This document shows, piece after piece, positions 34,473 through 44,485 of a DNA stretch of 64,000 nt. Location: contig HF997992.1 of NCBI GenBank assembly GCA_000433015.1, positions 4,362 through 68,361 of the forward strand, in the 5' to 3' direction. The translations under genes were made by a program, and so were the position numbers. The notes under the pieces were generated by a model that saw only the letters and a program-made list of their open reading frames with translations, did not search any database and had not been told where the DNA came from. The first letter of the stretch is position 1. Every line of letters starts with the position of its first letter. Origin of the DNA: Firmicutes bacterium CAG:631. Its GTDB lineage: Bacteria; Bacillota_I; Bacilli_A; RFN20; CAG-631.

Positions 34473-34500
34473 CAAAAAAATGGCAAAAAATTGCCATTTT
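34473..34500 (-). terminator. Intrinsic terminator after the ApbE-like gene
   Basis: Stem AAAATGGCAA / TTGCCATTTT (34477-34486 with 34491-34500), then T-rich sequence on the minus strand. It separates the opp/ApbE-like transcript from the promoter at 34437-34465. Confidence 0.75.
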
Positions 34501-34514
34501 ACCTATTGAATCAA

Positions 34515-35831
34515 CTATGAAATAACTACAAATCGATCTTGAAATGTCTCTTCAATGTCAAAAGAATCGATATTTTGATAATAAATTAACCACTGTTTGT
34601 CAATAACATCATTTAAAGCACCATTGTCAACAATATAAAGCATCCTTTTTTGTTGATCTTCATTGGATTGAACAAAAGCATAAGCATCCTCTTTTGACAA
34701 AGTCATCAATTTTAAATTATCATAACTAATATCAACTAATTGAGCCGAAGGATTATTGGAATAAATCCGACTATAACGAATATTGGTTAAAGGATATCCT
34801 GTTGAAGCATCATAATATAAATGCCGACGAATAGGGACATTTTCGTCTGAAACAATTTGATATTTCATCCCATCATTTTCACTAAGATAATAATTTGTAA
34901 ATGTAGAACCCACCACACGACCATCAATCGTAAAAGAACCAATGCGCATAGTTTGATAGTCCTCATCTTCATTTTCTTTTGCATAGATATTGATGGCTAA
35001 TTCTACCATTTTATCTTGAGTCCAATAATCTTGAAGATGTAAAAAATACCCATTTTGAGAAACAAAATATCCCTTTTGTAATTGATAAGATTTAAAATAA
35101 TCAGCAATGGTTTGAATGACATACGCTTCATATAAAACATTCAAATCTAATTTCAAATCTTCTTTTAAAGATTCATCACTCAAAACGTAAGTAATTGTTC
35201 TTTTTTCTGGATTAAACTCAAGACGATAACTTTCCTTTTGGTTTAAAGAAGCGACAATTTTTGCCAGTCTTTGTTGACTATTTGAACTGAATGCTGGATC
35301 AGGATTTTTTGTATTTGAATACATTAATTCTTCCCAAAAATCGTATATTTTACCGGAAAAAACATTATATGGACTATTTTCTACGATTGTTTTTTGGTAA
35401 GCATCATATAAAGCATCATATAAAAATTCTGAAACTTGTATTTCTTCGTTTGGATGATGATCAATATAAGCCAAACTTTTATATTCATCAAATTCATAAT
35501 CTGGATGAAAAGATAAGTATGCAGCATAGGCAATTTGTTGATAAGTTTCACTTACAATCGTAAAATTTTCACTAATAGAATAATCATCTGTTTTTTCAAT
35601 ATAGTAATAAAAATTGATTTCATTTTCGAAAGGAGTAACAACTTCATCATTTGGTAAACGAATAGAATCCAGTTCTATTTTTTGTAAGCCTTCTTGTGGT
35701 TGATATTGTTGTGCACAAGAATGTACCCCATAAGTTAGACTAATCACAGCAATTAGAAAAAAAACACCAAACAAAACAATTCGTTTGATAATGCTTTTTT
35801 TGTTGGATGAGATGAAAACTGTTTTAGCCAT
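34515..35831 (-). CDS. Membrane-anchored divergent ApbE-like protein
   Basis: 438 aa from ATG 35831, with AAAGGGAAA upstream; a TTG at 35870 would overlap oppF. One N-terminal membrane helix (~16-35). The body follows ApbE (FAD:protein FMN transferase) landmarks: SPYNVFSGKIYDFW (153-166) where ApbE has its F-D-P...L-W segment, KLDLNVLYEAYVIQTIADYF (227-246), and a C-terminal DASTGYP (341-347) matching the metal-binding DPxTGYP. The G-x-x-x-K-G-Y motif at ~230 is not conserved, so catalysis is doubtful. Position after oppABCDF is noted, but the link is unclear. Family call is by eye. Confidence 0.5.
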   Translation of the reverse strand: MAKTVFISSNKKSIIKRIVLFGVFFLIAVISLTYGVHSCAQQYQPQEGLQKIELDSIRLPNDEVVTPFENEINFYYYIEKTDDYSISENFTIVSETYQQIAYAAYLSFHPDYEFDEYKSLAYIDHHPNEEIQVSEFLYDALYDAYQKTIVENSPYNVFSGKIYDFWEELMYSNTKNPDPAFSSNSQQRLAKIVASLNQKESYRLEFNPEKRTITYVLSDESLKEDLKLDLNVLYEAYVIQTIADYFKSYQLQKGYFVSQNGYFLHLQDYWTQDKMVELAINIYAKENEDEDYQTMRIGSFTIDGRVVGSTFTNYYLSENDGMKYQIVSDENVPIRRHLYYDASTGYPLTNIRYSRIYSNNPSAQLVDISYDNLKLMTLSKEDAYAFVQSNEDQQKRMLYIVDNGALNDVIDKQWLIYYQNIDSFDIEETFQDRFVVIS

Positions 35832-35850
35832 AAATTTCCCTTTCGTAAAG

Positions 35851-35880
35851 ACAAAAATAGTTGAAATCAACTATTTTTGT
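35851..35880. terminator. Perfect hairpin over the oppF stop codon
   Basis: 14-bp arms ACAAAAATAGTTGA / TCAACTATTTTTGT around AA, ending inside the last oppF codons. A T-run lies within the distal arm. It probably acts as a partial terminator or 3' stabiliser between opp and the ApbE-like gene. Confidence 0.6.
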
Positions 35881-36823
35881 TCATATTTCTAATTTTTTTA
35901 TATTCTTCAATTTCTTTTTTATCCCCATATACAAAATGATCATGTCCAATGTCTACTAATTTAGGTTTATCTTCTGAATAATCATGAATGGAATCATCAT
36001 AAACATAAAGTTCCTTACTATTTTCTAAAATAGGGTCAGGAATAGGAATTGCAGACATTAACGATTTTGTATAAGGATGCAAAGGATAAGCAAATAATTC
36101 TTCAGAAGTAGCAATTTCTACAATTCTTCCTTGATAAATAACGCCAATACGATCACTAATAAATTTGACAACAGATAAATCATGGGCAATAAATAAGTAA
36201 GTCAAACCTCTTTCTTCTTGAAATTTCTTAAAAAGATTTAAAACTTGCGCCCGGATAGATACATCAAGTGCCGAAATAGGTTCGTCGGCAATAATTAATT
36301 CAGGTTCCATGACAATGGAACGAGCAATACCAATTCGTTGCCGTTGGCCACCAGAAAATTCATGCGGATATCTTGTTAAATGTTCTGGTAAAAGGCCGAC
36401 ATCTTCTAAGGCCTTTTTAATTTTTTCAATCCGATCTTTTTCATTTTTGTATAAATGAAAGTTATAAAGTCCTTCACTAATAATGTATTCTACCGTTGCT
36501 CTTTCATTTAAAGAAGCAGCAGGATCTTGGAAAATCATTTGAATATTGCGCACCACTTCCTTATCTTCATGACGAGAAATTTTACCAGAAATTCGTTTGC
36601 CCTTAAATAAAATTTCTCCCTTGCTACAAGGATTAATACGTACGATGGCTCGCCCAATCGTTGTTTTCCCAGAGCCCGATTCACCAACTAATGAAAATGT
36701 TTCCCCTTTATAAATATCAAAACTAACATCCTTAACTGCTTTAAAAACACGTTTACCTTTTTGAAAGTCGATGTCTATATTCCGTATCGACAAGATGACT
36801 TCTTTGTTTGTTGTATCGGACAT
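35867..36823 (-). CDS. oppF: Oligopeptide ABC transporter ATPase OppF
   Basis: 318 aa. Walker A GESGSGKT (47-54), Q-loop [11 protein letters not shown], signature [14 protein letters not shown], Walker [13 protein letters not shown]-loop FIAHDLS. It ends with the typical Opp/Dpp C-terminal region ([16 protein letters not shown]). The start ATG 36823 has AAGGAGGAG and lies 71 nt inside the end of oppD, an unusually long overlap that favours coupled synthesis. It powers peptide uptake with OppD. Confidence 0.95.
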   Translation of the reverse strand: MSDTTNKEVILSIRNIDIDFQKGKRVFKAVKDVSFDIYKGETFSLVGESGSGKTTIGRAIVRINPCSKGEILFKGKRISGKISRHEDKEVVRNIQMIFQDPAASLNERATVEYIISEGLYNFHLYKNEKDRIEKIKKALEDVGLLPEHLTRYPHEFSGGQRQRIGIARSIVMEPELIIADEPISALDVSIRAQVLNLFKKFQEERGLTYLFIAHDLSVVKFISDRIGVIYQGRIVEIATSEELFAYPLHPYTKSLMSAIPIPDPILENSKELYVYDDSIHDYSEDKPKLVDIGHDHFVYGDKKEIEEYKKIRNMNKNS

Positions 36824-38816
36824 ATTCGTACTCCTCCTTACTAAATTGGGTTAGTGTTTTTTCAAGTTTTTCATGAATGTTTTGAATAATTTCAGGTTTT
36901 TCAATTTTTGGTGCTCGAGGATCTAATAACCATGTTTTTGCAAAATGCGTATCAGAAACATAGAAGTATGGCGCATCATATTGTAAATCTACTGCTAAAC
37001 AAAATGGATTTCTTTCAGCAAAGGCATCTCCTTTAATGACGTTGTATAAAGAAGGTGGCGTCCCTTGAATGGAAAATAATTCTTTTCCTTTTGTTGCAAG
37101 TTGAGGAAGAGATGATAATAACGCCCATGTATAAGGATGTTTTGGATCATAAAAGATTTCTTCAACTTTTCCTGCTTCAACAATTTGTCCAGCGTATAAG
37201 ACGACAACACGATCAGCGACACTGGCAACAACACCTAAGTCATGGGTAATGTAAATCGTTGTAAATTGAAATTCTTTTTGCAAATCTTTGATTAAATCAA
37301 TAATTTGTGCTTGAATCGTGACATCCAAAGCGGTAGTAGGTTCATCACAAATTAAAACTTTAGGTTGACAAGATAAAGCAATGGCAATAACAATTCTTTG
37401 TCTCATTCCTCCAGAATATTGAAATGGGTATTCTTTAAATCGTTTCGCTGCATCAGGAATACCTACCCGTTCCATCATATAAATGGCTCTTTTTTCTGCT
37501 TCAGCAGCACTACAATTTTGATGTTTCATAATAACTTCTGTAATTTGTTTCCCAATCGTAACAATTGGATTTAAAGAAGTCATCGGATCTTGGAAAACAG
37601 TAGCAATTCTTGAACCTCTAATTTTTTGCCAATCTGTAGCTGTCTTTATTTTGGTTAAATCTAAAATCGTATACCCTTTCATGATTGTGTTAGGAATCAT
37701 AATTGCTTCATCATAACTATCATATAAAATTGTTGTCAAATCCGTTTGAGGATTTTCAACAACTTTTTGTGCAATAAAATAAACTAGTTTTTCATTGCCT
37801 TGTATAGAATCCACAAAAGATTGAATCATTTCATAATTTTCAGATTGGTCTTTTAATAATTCTTGATTTTTTTGCTTGAATTCTTGAACTTCTTGATCGC
37901 TTAAAGCATTAAAATATTCATTTTCCACTCCTTTAAAAATCACTCTAAAGGTAATCAATTCATATAATTTTTCAATCGTTTCTTCGGTCATTTCTAAACC
38001 TTTTTTGTAAGCTTCACTAAACCGATCTTTTAAACTGTTTAAATAGAAAAATTGCGTAACCGGTGAATATCTTTCAATAGATAATAAAATTTCTTTTGCG
38101 ATTAAGCGATTTTGTCTTTTGATTTCTTCACTAACTGAAGAAATAGAGACCTTTTCTAAGTAATGTTGTTTTAAAGATTGAATTTTATTTTTATAAGCTA
38201 ACATAAAATCTTTATCTTTAAATACTTTATTTCTTTTTTCTTTTAAAACTTGCCGTCTTTCTTTTTTTAGTTGGCTAATTTCTTTATCTTTCTTTTTAAT
38301 TTCTAAAGCAATTTCTTTCTTTTCTTTTGAAGTTTCAGCAGCAATTTTTTTGTTATATAATTCTACTCTTTCGAAAGTTAAATCTTTTTTACGCGTACTA
38401 AAATCTTCTTTTTGTTCTGGTGTTAAAGAAATCATTCTCTTTAAAGCTTTCTTTTCTTCTAAGATTTGTAAATAATCATCTTTTCCACCTAAATAAGCGG
38501 CTTGTTGATTTAATAATTTCACTAAGCGATGATATCTTCTGATTTCTCTTTTTGTTAATGTACATTGTAAAGAAGATAATAAATCATCTTGATAGATGAT
38601 ACTTCCTTTAGAGATAAAACCATTAGATTCTAACATTCCCGTGAATGTTTTTGTTAAAACCGATTTCCCAGAACCTGATTCACCAACTATGGCTAATGAT
38701 TCATTTTCATAAATATCTAAAGAAACGCCACGAATAGCCGTTAAAATTCGACCACGAACATTAAATTTAACTTCTACATCTTTTAAAGATAAGAGTACTT
38801 TTTTATTTTCGCTCAT
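36753..38816 (-). CDS. oppD: Oligopeptide ABC transporter ATPase OppD with ~300-residue insertion
   Basis: 687 aa, roughly twice the normal OppD length (~330-360). Walker A GESGSGKS (45-52) and the Q-loop [11 protein letters not shown] (from 408) are separated by ~355 residues instead of ~50. The extra ~300 residues (82-385) are charged, helical and lysine/glutamate-rich, with coiled-coil character ([20 protein letters not shown]). Signature YSGGMRQR (467-474), Walker [11 protein letters not shown] and the Opp C-terminal region are intact. Large insertions in Opp ATPases are known in mycoplasmas; this one sits in the helical/Q-loop side of the nucleotide-binding domain. Confidence 0.92.
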   Translation of the reverse strand: MSENKKVLLSLKDVEVKFNVRGRILTAIRGVSLDIYENESLAIVGESGSGKSVLTKTFTGMLESNGFISKGSIIYQDDLLSSLQCTLTKREIRRYHRLVKLLNQQAAYLGGKDDYLQILEEKKALKRMISLTPEQKEDFSTRKKDLTFERVELYNKKIAAETSKEKKEIALEIKKKDKEISQLKKERRQVLKEKRNKVFKDKDFMLAYKNKIQSLKQHYLEKVSISSVSEEIKRQNRLIAKEILLSIERYSPVTQFFYLNSLKDRFSEAYKKGLEMTEETIEKLYELITFRVIFKGVENEYFNALSDQEVQEFKQKNQELLKDQSENYEMIQSFVDSIQGNEKLVYFIAQKVVENPQTDLTTILYDSYDEAIMIPNTIMKGYTILDLTKIKTATDWQKIRGSRIATVFQDPMTSLNPIVTIGKQITEVIMKHQNCSAAEAEKRAIYMMERVGIPDAAKRFKEYPFQYSGGMRQRIVIAIALSCQPKVLICDEPTTALDVTIQAQIIDLIKDLQKEFQFTTIYITHDLGVVASVADRVVVLYAGQIVEAGKVEEIFYDPKHPYTWALLSSLPQLATKGKELFSIQGTPPSLYNVIKGDAFAERNPFCLAVDLQYDAPYFYVSDTHFAKTWLLDPRAPKIEKPEIIQNIHEKLEKTLTQFSKEEYEYVRYNKQRSHLVDTEYRHRLSKR

Positions 38817-38828
38817 CTTTTTCCCTCC

Positions 38829-39803
38829 TTACATATGCGTTTTGGGGTCTGATGCATCTGCTAAATTTTGCCCAATAATGTATAAACTTACAGTGATAAC
38901 CGATGAGACAATAACTGGAATCCAAAATAAGTGTGGATGAGAATCCATATATTGTTGATTATCATTAATTAATTTTCCTAAAGAGTTTTCAGAACCTAAA
39001 CCAATTTGTAAATAAGACAAGAAAACTTCCGTAGAAATATAAGATGGAATTTCACTTGCCGTGATAGTTACAATAACAGAGGTTAAAAACGGTAAAATAT
39101 TTTTAGTAACCATCCGTAAAATTGGTGTTCCTAAACAACGAGAAGCTAGATTATATTCTCTATCTCGAATAATAATTACTTGCGTTCTAATAAAATAAGC
39201 AACACCTAACCATCCTGTAACAGTCATTGCGGCAACAAAGGACCAAAATCCTGTCCCAACAATAGCAACAAAGACTGTGATAAACATTAAATAAGGAATA
39301 TTCGAGACAATGTTGTATACTTCTTGCATAATTTTGTCAACGACTTTAGAATACCCCCATAAAGCACCAACAATAATCCCAACTGTAATATTAATCGCAG
39401 CACAAACAAAGGCTAAAGCCAAAGAGGATTGTGCACCTGCCCATAAAGCATCAAATAATGGTTCCCCATGTTGTCCCGCTCCAAACACCCAGCGTAGATT
39501 AAATCCATAATATTGAATCGCTTCACCTGGCGTTAAATAACCGACATCTTCGAGGTGTTCATAATTTTCATTAATCCAAAACGCTTTACTATAAGGACTA
39601 ATTAAAGGGTAAATAAAAGACATGATTAAAATAAAGATAACTAATCCTAAAACGATATAATTCACTGGATTTCTAAAAAAACTTCTACCGACAGATTTCC
39701 AATAAGAATAACGAGGTGCAGTTATTTTTTCAGAATTAATGGTATTGTTATCAACGCGAACAAATAATTCTTGAGGAATATTTTGCACTTGATTTTGTTC
39801 CAT
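38829..39803 (-). CDS. oppC: Oligopeptide ABC transporter permease OppC
   Basis: 324 aa. A cytoplasmic N-terminus, a first helix (~47-68), a short periplasmic-side loop, then the binding-protein-dependent permease domain with five helices. The EAA-type cytoplasmic loop is CLGTPILRMVTKNILP. Its start codon shares a base with the oppB stop (TAATG). It forms the pore with OppB. Confidence 0.93.
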   Translation of the reverse strand: MEQNQVQNIPQELFVRVDNNTINSEKITAPRYSYWKSVGRSFFRNPVNYIVLGLVIFILIMSFIYPLISPYSKAFWINENYEHLEDVGYLTPGEAIQYYGFNLRWVFGAGQHGEPLFDALWAGAQSSLALAFVCAAINITVGIIVGALWGYSKVVDKIMQEVYNIVSNIPYLMFITVFVAIVGTGFWSFVAAMTVTGWLGVAYFIRTQVIIIRDREYNLASRCLGTPILRMVTKNILPFLTSVIVTITASEIPSYISTEVFLSYLQIGLGSENSLGKLINDNQQYMDSHPHLFWIPVIVSSVITVSLYIIGQNLADASDPKTHM

Positions 39804-41593
39804 TATTTTCGACCTCCTTTGTCAGCAAAGGAAATACGAGGATCAACAATTGCCATTAAGACATCTCCTAAAATTAAGGCTGTAATGGATAAAATAGCAT
39901 AGAAGAATGTCAATCCAACCAACATTCCATTATCTGTCTTTTCAATAGCATCCGTAAATAATTTTCCAACACCAGGTATTCCAAAAATTCGTTCCGTTAA
40001 TAATGCTCCTGTTAAACTTCCAAGTAATCCTCCAGGAATATTGTGAATAATTGGAATGGCTGCATTTTTAAAGATGTGTTTATTAAAGATTTCAAGTTCA
40101 CTTAATCCTTTAGCACGTGCAAACTTGACATAATCACTATTCATTTGGTCAATCATGTATCGACGAATCCATGACATTAAACTTCCAATAGAAGGTAATG
40201 CCAAACAAATAATAGGCAAAATATAAGCTACCCATTGCGGTCCTGTTGCTAATTGTAATTGTGTTGGAAGACCAGCACTAAATCCAATTCTTCTAAAAAT
40301 ATAAATATAAGCTAAAGATGGAACAGCCATAATAAAGATAATATAACAAATACCTATTTTATCAATTAATTTTCCTTTATGTTTAGCCATTAATATGCCT
40401 ATTGGCACACCAATGACATAGGCCGTTATCGTAGCAATAATACCAATAAGAAATGAAAATCCCATCATTGATTTTCCTGTGCGAACTTCAGGACAATTTG
40501 AATAATATCCTTGATACCGATCAAGTTGTTGCGCTGTTGGAGATGGATTAATTTGACATGCATGAAAATTCACGCGATGTGTATCTTCAACAACTTCTCC
40601 ATTAGGGTAAGTGACATCTTCAACAATAGGATCTAATTGCGAATCAGTCATGACTTCTACGGTGTCTTTTCCATAAGACATAGAACGTCCTAAATTAATT
40701 GTAATCCAATTTTGATGAATAAATGGAAATTTATTATCAAAATATAATAAATATTGATTTTTACATCCCGAACATTTTAAAGCAGGAACATTATTCATAT
40801 CTTTTTCAAAACGAATATACGTATCCATTTGTACTGGATTTTGTCCATTTCGTTGTAATTCTTTATTTAACGTTTTATAATAATTTTTACCATCGAAAAA
40901 GAAAATTTGTTTAAAAAATTCCCAAAGTCGTACGAAAGTAGATTTTGATTTATAAGCAAATAAAATGCCGCTGCCTCCTGTAGCTAATTGAATCCGTTCT
41001 GGATTTTCTGGAGTTTCATCTTCAACGATTTCATCATTTGCATTTAAAGTTGGCGTATTTTCTATTTCTTCTACATCTTCTTCTTCATCAGGAATATCCG
41101 TATCAAATTCATCATCCCATAAATCTGCCGGAACTGGATCTTTACGCATAATTTTATAGCCGTTTGATTCGTATAGTTCAATAAATTCAGCAATTTCAGG
41201 GATATCGCTATCGATTAAATAAGTCCGTGGTTGTTGCATACAACTTTCATATTCTCCTGGAACTAGATCGCTAGAAGTAATTTTGCAATAACTTTCTTTA
41301 CTTGTAAAGACTTCTTCAATACTAATACATTTTTGATATTCTTCACTGCTTGTATCATTATATTTGATATGACAAAAATTTGTATAACTATATGTTTCTA
41401 CATAGCCATAATTTTGCCAAACTTCATATGTAAAAGTGACTCTAGCATTATTAATATGCTTATTAAAACCATCTTGTTTTGTGACCAAAGCATCACGATC
41501 CATTAACGAATAAATTAAAACAATCGTTAAAATCATAATTGCAACTAAAGAAAGTAGCGATCTTAATATACGATTTAAAATATATTTTCCCAT
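39803..41593 (-). CDS. oppB: Oligopeptide ABC transporter permease OppB with large ectodomain
   Basis: 596 aa against the usual ~310. The first helix (~8-30) is followed by ~340 extra extracytoplasmic residues (~32-373). These contain an acidic stretch (DEEEDVEEIE) and eight cysteines (FCH, QKCIS, YCK, SCM, KCSGC, HACQ, NCP), possibly forming disulfides or binding metal. The C-terminal ~220 residues are a standard permease domain with the EAA loop ARAKGLSELEIFNKHIFKNA and terminal VDPRISF. An enlarged ectodomain could help receive peptide from OppA. Confidence 0.93.
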   Translation of the reverse strand: MGKYILNRILRSLLSLVAIMILTIVLIYSLMDRDALVTKQDGFNKHINNARVTFTYEVWQNYGYVETYSYTNFCHIKYNDTSSEEYQKCISIEEVFTSKESYCKITSSDLVPGEYESCMQQPRTYLIDSDIPEIAEFIELYESNGYKIMRKDPVPADLWDDEFDTDIPDEEEDVEEIENTPTLNANDEIVEDETPENPERIQLATGGSGILFAYKSKSTFVRLWEFFKQIFFFDGKNYYKTLNKELQRNGQNPVQMDTYIRFEKDMNNVPALKCSGCKNQYLLYFDNKFPFIHQNWITINLGRSMSYGKDTVEVMTDSQLDPIVEDVTYPNGEVVEDTHRVNFHACQINPSPTAQQLDRYQGYYSNCPEVRTGKSMMGFSFLIGIIATITAYVIGVPIGILMAKHKGKLIDKIGICYIIFIMAVPSLAYIYIFRRIGFSAGLPTQLQLATGPQWVAYILPIICLALPSIGSLMSWIRRYMIDQMNSDYVKFARAKGLSELEIFNKHIFKNAAIPIIHNIPGGLLGSLTGALLTERIFGIPGVGKLFTDAIEKTDNGMLVGLTFFYAILSITALILGDVLMAIVDPRISFADKGGRK

Positions 41594-41625
41594 GCGTCTA
41601 TTTCTCCTTTCACAACAGAGAAAAA

Positions 41626-41658
41626 AGAGGGCAAGGCGGGGTTCCCCCTTAACCCTCT
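41626..41658 (-). promoter_or_regulatory. GC-rich intercistronic hairpin between oppA and oppB
   Basis: Outer stem AGAGGG / CCCTCT with an inner GGGG / CCCC stem, by far the most GC-rich stretch in this AT-rich window. There is no long T-run after it, so it probably protects the upstream oppA message or lowers readthrough into oppBCDF, as in other binding-protein operons. Confidence 0.6.
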
Positions 41659-41674
41659 AAAAGTAATAACGAAA

Positions 41675-43861
41675 TTACCAAAGTCCAATAACTTTAGTCA
41701 TATAGCCGGCGCCACCTGGAACCATTGTTTCTAAGAAAGTAGCTGGATCTCCATAATCAGGAATCCATCCAGAACCATAATAGAAGTCATAGTTGGCTTC
41801 AGCACCTGTTGCTGCTAAATAAGTTGAAGCTAAGTAAGCAGTTTGATTTGGAGCTTCAACTGCATTGATTGTTACTTGTGAACGACCAAAGGTATTTTCA
41901 ACTGCAGCTTTTAGAATTTGAATGCTAATTTGATCTGGAGAATTCTTTAAATAAACAATATCAATTTGAATAGGGAAAGCATCTTCCATTGCTTTTCTTC
42001 CACCAAATTTTTCTGCATGTTGTTCTAATAATTCTTCTTTAGCAAGTTTGTAATATTCATATGCAACATCTTGATCAAACCAACCATCAACACCATCAGA
42101 AACATTGATAGTTTCATTAATTGGATTTCCTTCATCATCTGTCCATTTATGACCTTCGTTAGTGACAGCTAAAATTTGATTTAATTTGTCTTGAACAATT
42201 TCTCCATAAGGGGTGCGTGCATCATAACCTCCATATGCTTCTGGTAAAGTAACAAAGTTTGGATCACCAAGCATATTTCTTAAGTTGTTTTCTCTTAATT
42301 CTTCACCATTTGTATTCGCATTCCACGATGCTTTATCAATAGCATGTAAGAAAGCTTTTCTAAAGTTTTTATTTAATACAGCATATTTTGTTAATGCTTT
42401 TGCTGTATCATCTTTAGGAGAAGCTACTTGTCCTTTAGATAAAGAATAAGTTCTACGATTCAAGTTAAATGCACCATAGAAAGTACCAGCAGCAGTATCT
42501 TGTTTATAAATATATTCTGGATATTCTTCACGCGCTAAAGCTAACGTGTCAGTACTTAAACTAATACCTGCATAAGTGCCATTGATAACTTGTTCAAAAT
42601 ATAACATTTCATCTGTATCTTGTGTATAAACTAATTTAACTGTGTCTAAAGTAACGTTTTCAAGATCCCAATAAGAAGTGTTTTTAGTATATGTAATCCC
42701 TTGAGATGCGGTTAATTCTGTTAAACGATAAGCACCACAATATAAAATGCTTTGAGGATCAATCGTTCCATAAGAATAACCAGCTAACATTTTAGCTCTT
42801 GCAAATTCATCAATACCAAATGCGCCACCTTTTGAAATGAAAAATTGACGATTCATTGGTTGGAAAATAGAGAAAGTTAATAAAGATTCAACATATGGAA
42901 CTTCTCTAACAAAAGAAAGTTGAATCGTGTGTTCATCTAAAGCTTTAATGCCGACATCATTAAAGTCTTTTGTTCTACCATTAGAATAATCACTTGCACC
43001 AACAACAATACTATTTACGATATCTTCAGATCCGCCTTTAGCATCTAATAAATGTTGGAATCCAGCCAAGAAATCATCTGCTGTAACATAGCCATAGACT
43101 TCACCATTGTTTTGAACCCAAGGTACATTTTCTCTTAATTTAATCGTATAAACCGTTTTATCTTCATTAGCTTCTAAAGATAAACCTAAAGCTGGAACGA
43201 TATCTCCAAAGCGGTCATGTTCAAATAAGCCATCGACTAAGTTTGTCGTAACATCAGAATCTCCTGCATGAGATGTAGCTAAATAGTCTAATGTTTCTGG
43301 CATAGAAGAAAAGATTGTTGTATAAGTGTTGTAGTATTCTGTTATTCCCCAACTTTCTAACAATTCTTGTTCAGCTTGATTGAAAGCTTCTTTGCTGTTT
43401 TCTCCTTCTTCTTCAAAGCCTCTTTCAACAGCTTCTTGCCAATTTTGTTTCAACGTGTCACGGTATTCTGTTAAAAGTAATTCGTTGTTGTCTTTTTTAA
43501 TAATTTTATAGCCTTTATATTTGCTAGAATCTGATCCATATCTAGCGTATGGTCCACAATATGGAAGTACTCGTGATAAGCCATAACGGCCTCCTTCTGT
43601 TGTCATTGGTAATAAAACAGCAGAATCCAATAAATAAGCTTCGGCATCGGCAAATTTGACGAAACGTTCTGCATTTACTGTTGATGAATGAGCTTCATTA
43701 AATAAAGTGTTGTATTGTGGCAAAACAGCACGATATACATCACTATCTTTAAATTCAGGAACTTTTGCTGCATTACCAGTTTCATTTGCCTTTTTGCAAC
43801 CTGTCAAACATACAGCGACCATTGCAAAAGCAGATAAAATCACTAGTCTTGATTTTTTCAT
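41675..43861 (-). CDS. oppA: Oligopeptide-binding lipoprotein OppA
   Basis: 728 aa, longer than typical OppA (~540-600). Lipobox CLTGC (cysteine 22). Family 5 solute-binding signatures include LVDGLFEHDRFGDIVPALG, TIKLRENVPWV, ALTKYAVLNKNFRKAFLHAI and SGWIPDYGDPATFLE. The extra length is in an N-terminal segment (~40-180) before the conserved domain. It is anchored outside the membrane, captures peptides and delivers them to OppBC. A good sigma-A promoter precedes it. Confidence 0.93.
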   Translation of the reverse strand: MKKSRLVILSAFAMVAVCLTGCKKANETGNAAKVPEFKDSDVYRAVLPQYNTLFNEAHSSTVNAERFVKFADAEAYLLDSAVLLPMTTEGGRYGLSRVLPYCGPYARYGSDSSKYKGYKIIKKDNNELLLTEYRDTLKQNWQEAVERGFEEEGENSKEAFNQAEQELLESWGITEYYNTYTTIFSSMPETLDYLATSHAGDSDVTTNLVDGLFEHDRFGDIVPALGLSLEANEDKTVYTIKLRENVPWVQNNGEVYGYVTADDFLAGFQHLLDAKGGSEDIVNSIVVGASDYSNGRTKDFNDVGIKALDEHTIQLSFVREVPYVESLLTFSIFQPMNRQFFISKGGAFGIDEFARAKMLAGYSYGTIDPQSILYCGAYRLTELTASQGITYTKNTSYWDLENVTLDTVKLVYTQDTDEMLYFEQVINGTYAGISLSTDTLALAREEYPEYIYKQDTAAGTFYGAFNLNRRTYSLSKGQVASPKDDTAKALTKYAVLNKNFRKAFLHAIDKASWNANTNGEELRENNLRNMLGDPNFVTLPEAYGGYDARTPYGEIVQDKLNQILAVTNEGHKWTDDEGNPINETINVSDGVDGWFDQDVAYEYYKLAKEELLEQHAEKFGGRKAMEDAFPIQIDIVYLKNSPDQISIQILKAAVENTFGRSQVTINAVEAPNQTAYLASTYLAATGAEANYDFYYGSGWIPDYGDPATFLETMVPGGAGYMTKVIGLW

Positions 43862-43935
43862 GTTTCTCCTCCTATATTTTAATAAAATTCTTTTTTAAAA
43901 TATACCTCTCTTTTCAGTGAAGAATATTTTGTAAT

Positions 43936-43964
43936 ATTTTATCTCTTTTTTTAGATAAAGTCAA
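43936..43964 (-). promoter_or_regulatory. Sigma-A promoter of the opp operon
   Basis: Minus strand TTGACT (43959-43964), 17-bp spacer, TAAAAT (43936-43941), followed by AGGAGGAG before the oppA start. Confidence 0.75.
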
Positions 43965-44007
43965 TATAATTTTTCAGCTTGTATGCATTTGAAGCTTTAA
44001 TAAAAGG

Positions 44008-44034
44008 ATAAAAGAGTTATATTAATATAACTCT
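44008..44034 (-). terminator. Terminator-like palindrome after the 133-aa gene
   Basis: 22-bp perfect palindrome AGAGTTATATT / AATATAACTCT (44013-44034), followed on the minus strand by TTTTATCC. Confidence 0.6.
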
Positions 44035-44054
44035 CTTAACAAATTTCATTGATT

Positions 44055-44456
44055 TTATTGAAAAAGTTCTTCAAAAAAATAAGTTTTTTCAACATGTGTT
44101 TCAACATCAAAAGATAGTAAAATTCCTTTCATACAACAACTTCCATTTGAATCAAGATACAAAGACAAAATATAATCTTCATAAACAGCATTCACCGCTA
44201 TATCTAAAAACATATCAATGGATGCAACTAAATTTTCATCTGTTTTAGAAAAACTATAATCCTTTATTTCATCAAATATTTCTAACATTTTATTTTTGAT
44301 TGCATTACATTGAAGATAAACGTTTTTTTTGTTTACATCTGCATAAATTGCATAACTAATCGTCGAATTTTCCGAAACGGTATCTTTTAATGGGATAAAT
44401 CCCCCTAAAAACAAACTTGTTGCAAAAAAGATTGTTTTTTTTGTCATTTTCATCAC
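44055..44456 (-). CDS. Small hypothetical secreted protein
   Basis: 133 aa. A short N-terminal hydrophobic segment (TKKTIFFATSLFLGGFIP) suggests secretion or anchoring. The remainder is an alpha/beta domain with paired cysteines (GSCCMKG) near the C-terminus. No family recognised. Ribosome site AAGGGTG. It lies 29 nt after clpC and may be co-transcribed with it; a terminator-like palindrome follows. Confidence 0.6.
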   Translation of the reverse strand: MMKMTKKTIFFATSLFLGGFIPLKDTVSENSTISYAIYADVNKKNVYLQCNAIKNKMLEIFDEIKDYSFSKTDENLVASIDMFLDIAVNAVYEDYILSLYLDSNGSCCMKGILLSFDVETHVEKTYFFEELFQ

Positions 44457-44485
44457 CCTTAAAAGGGTTGACGTATTTTTTTAAG

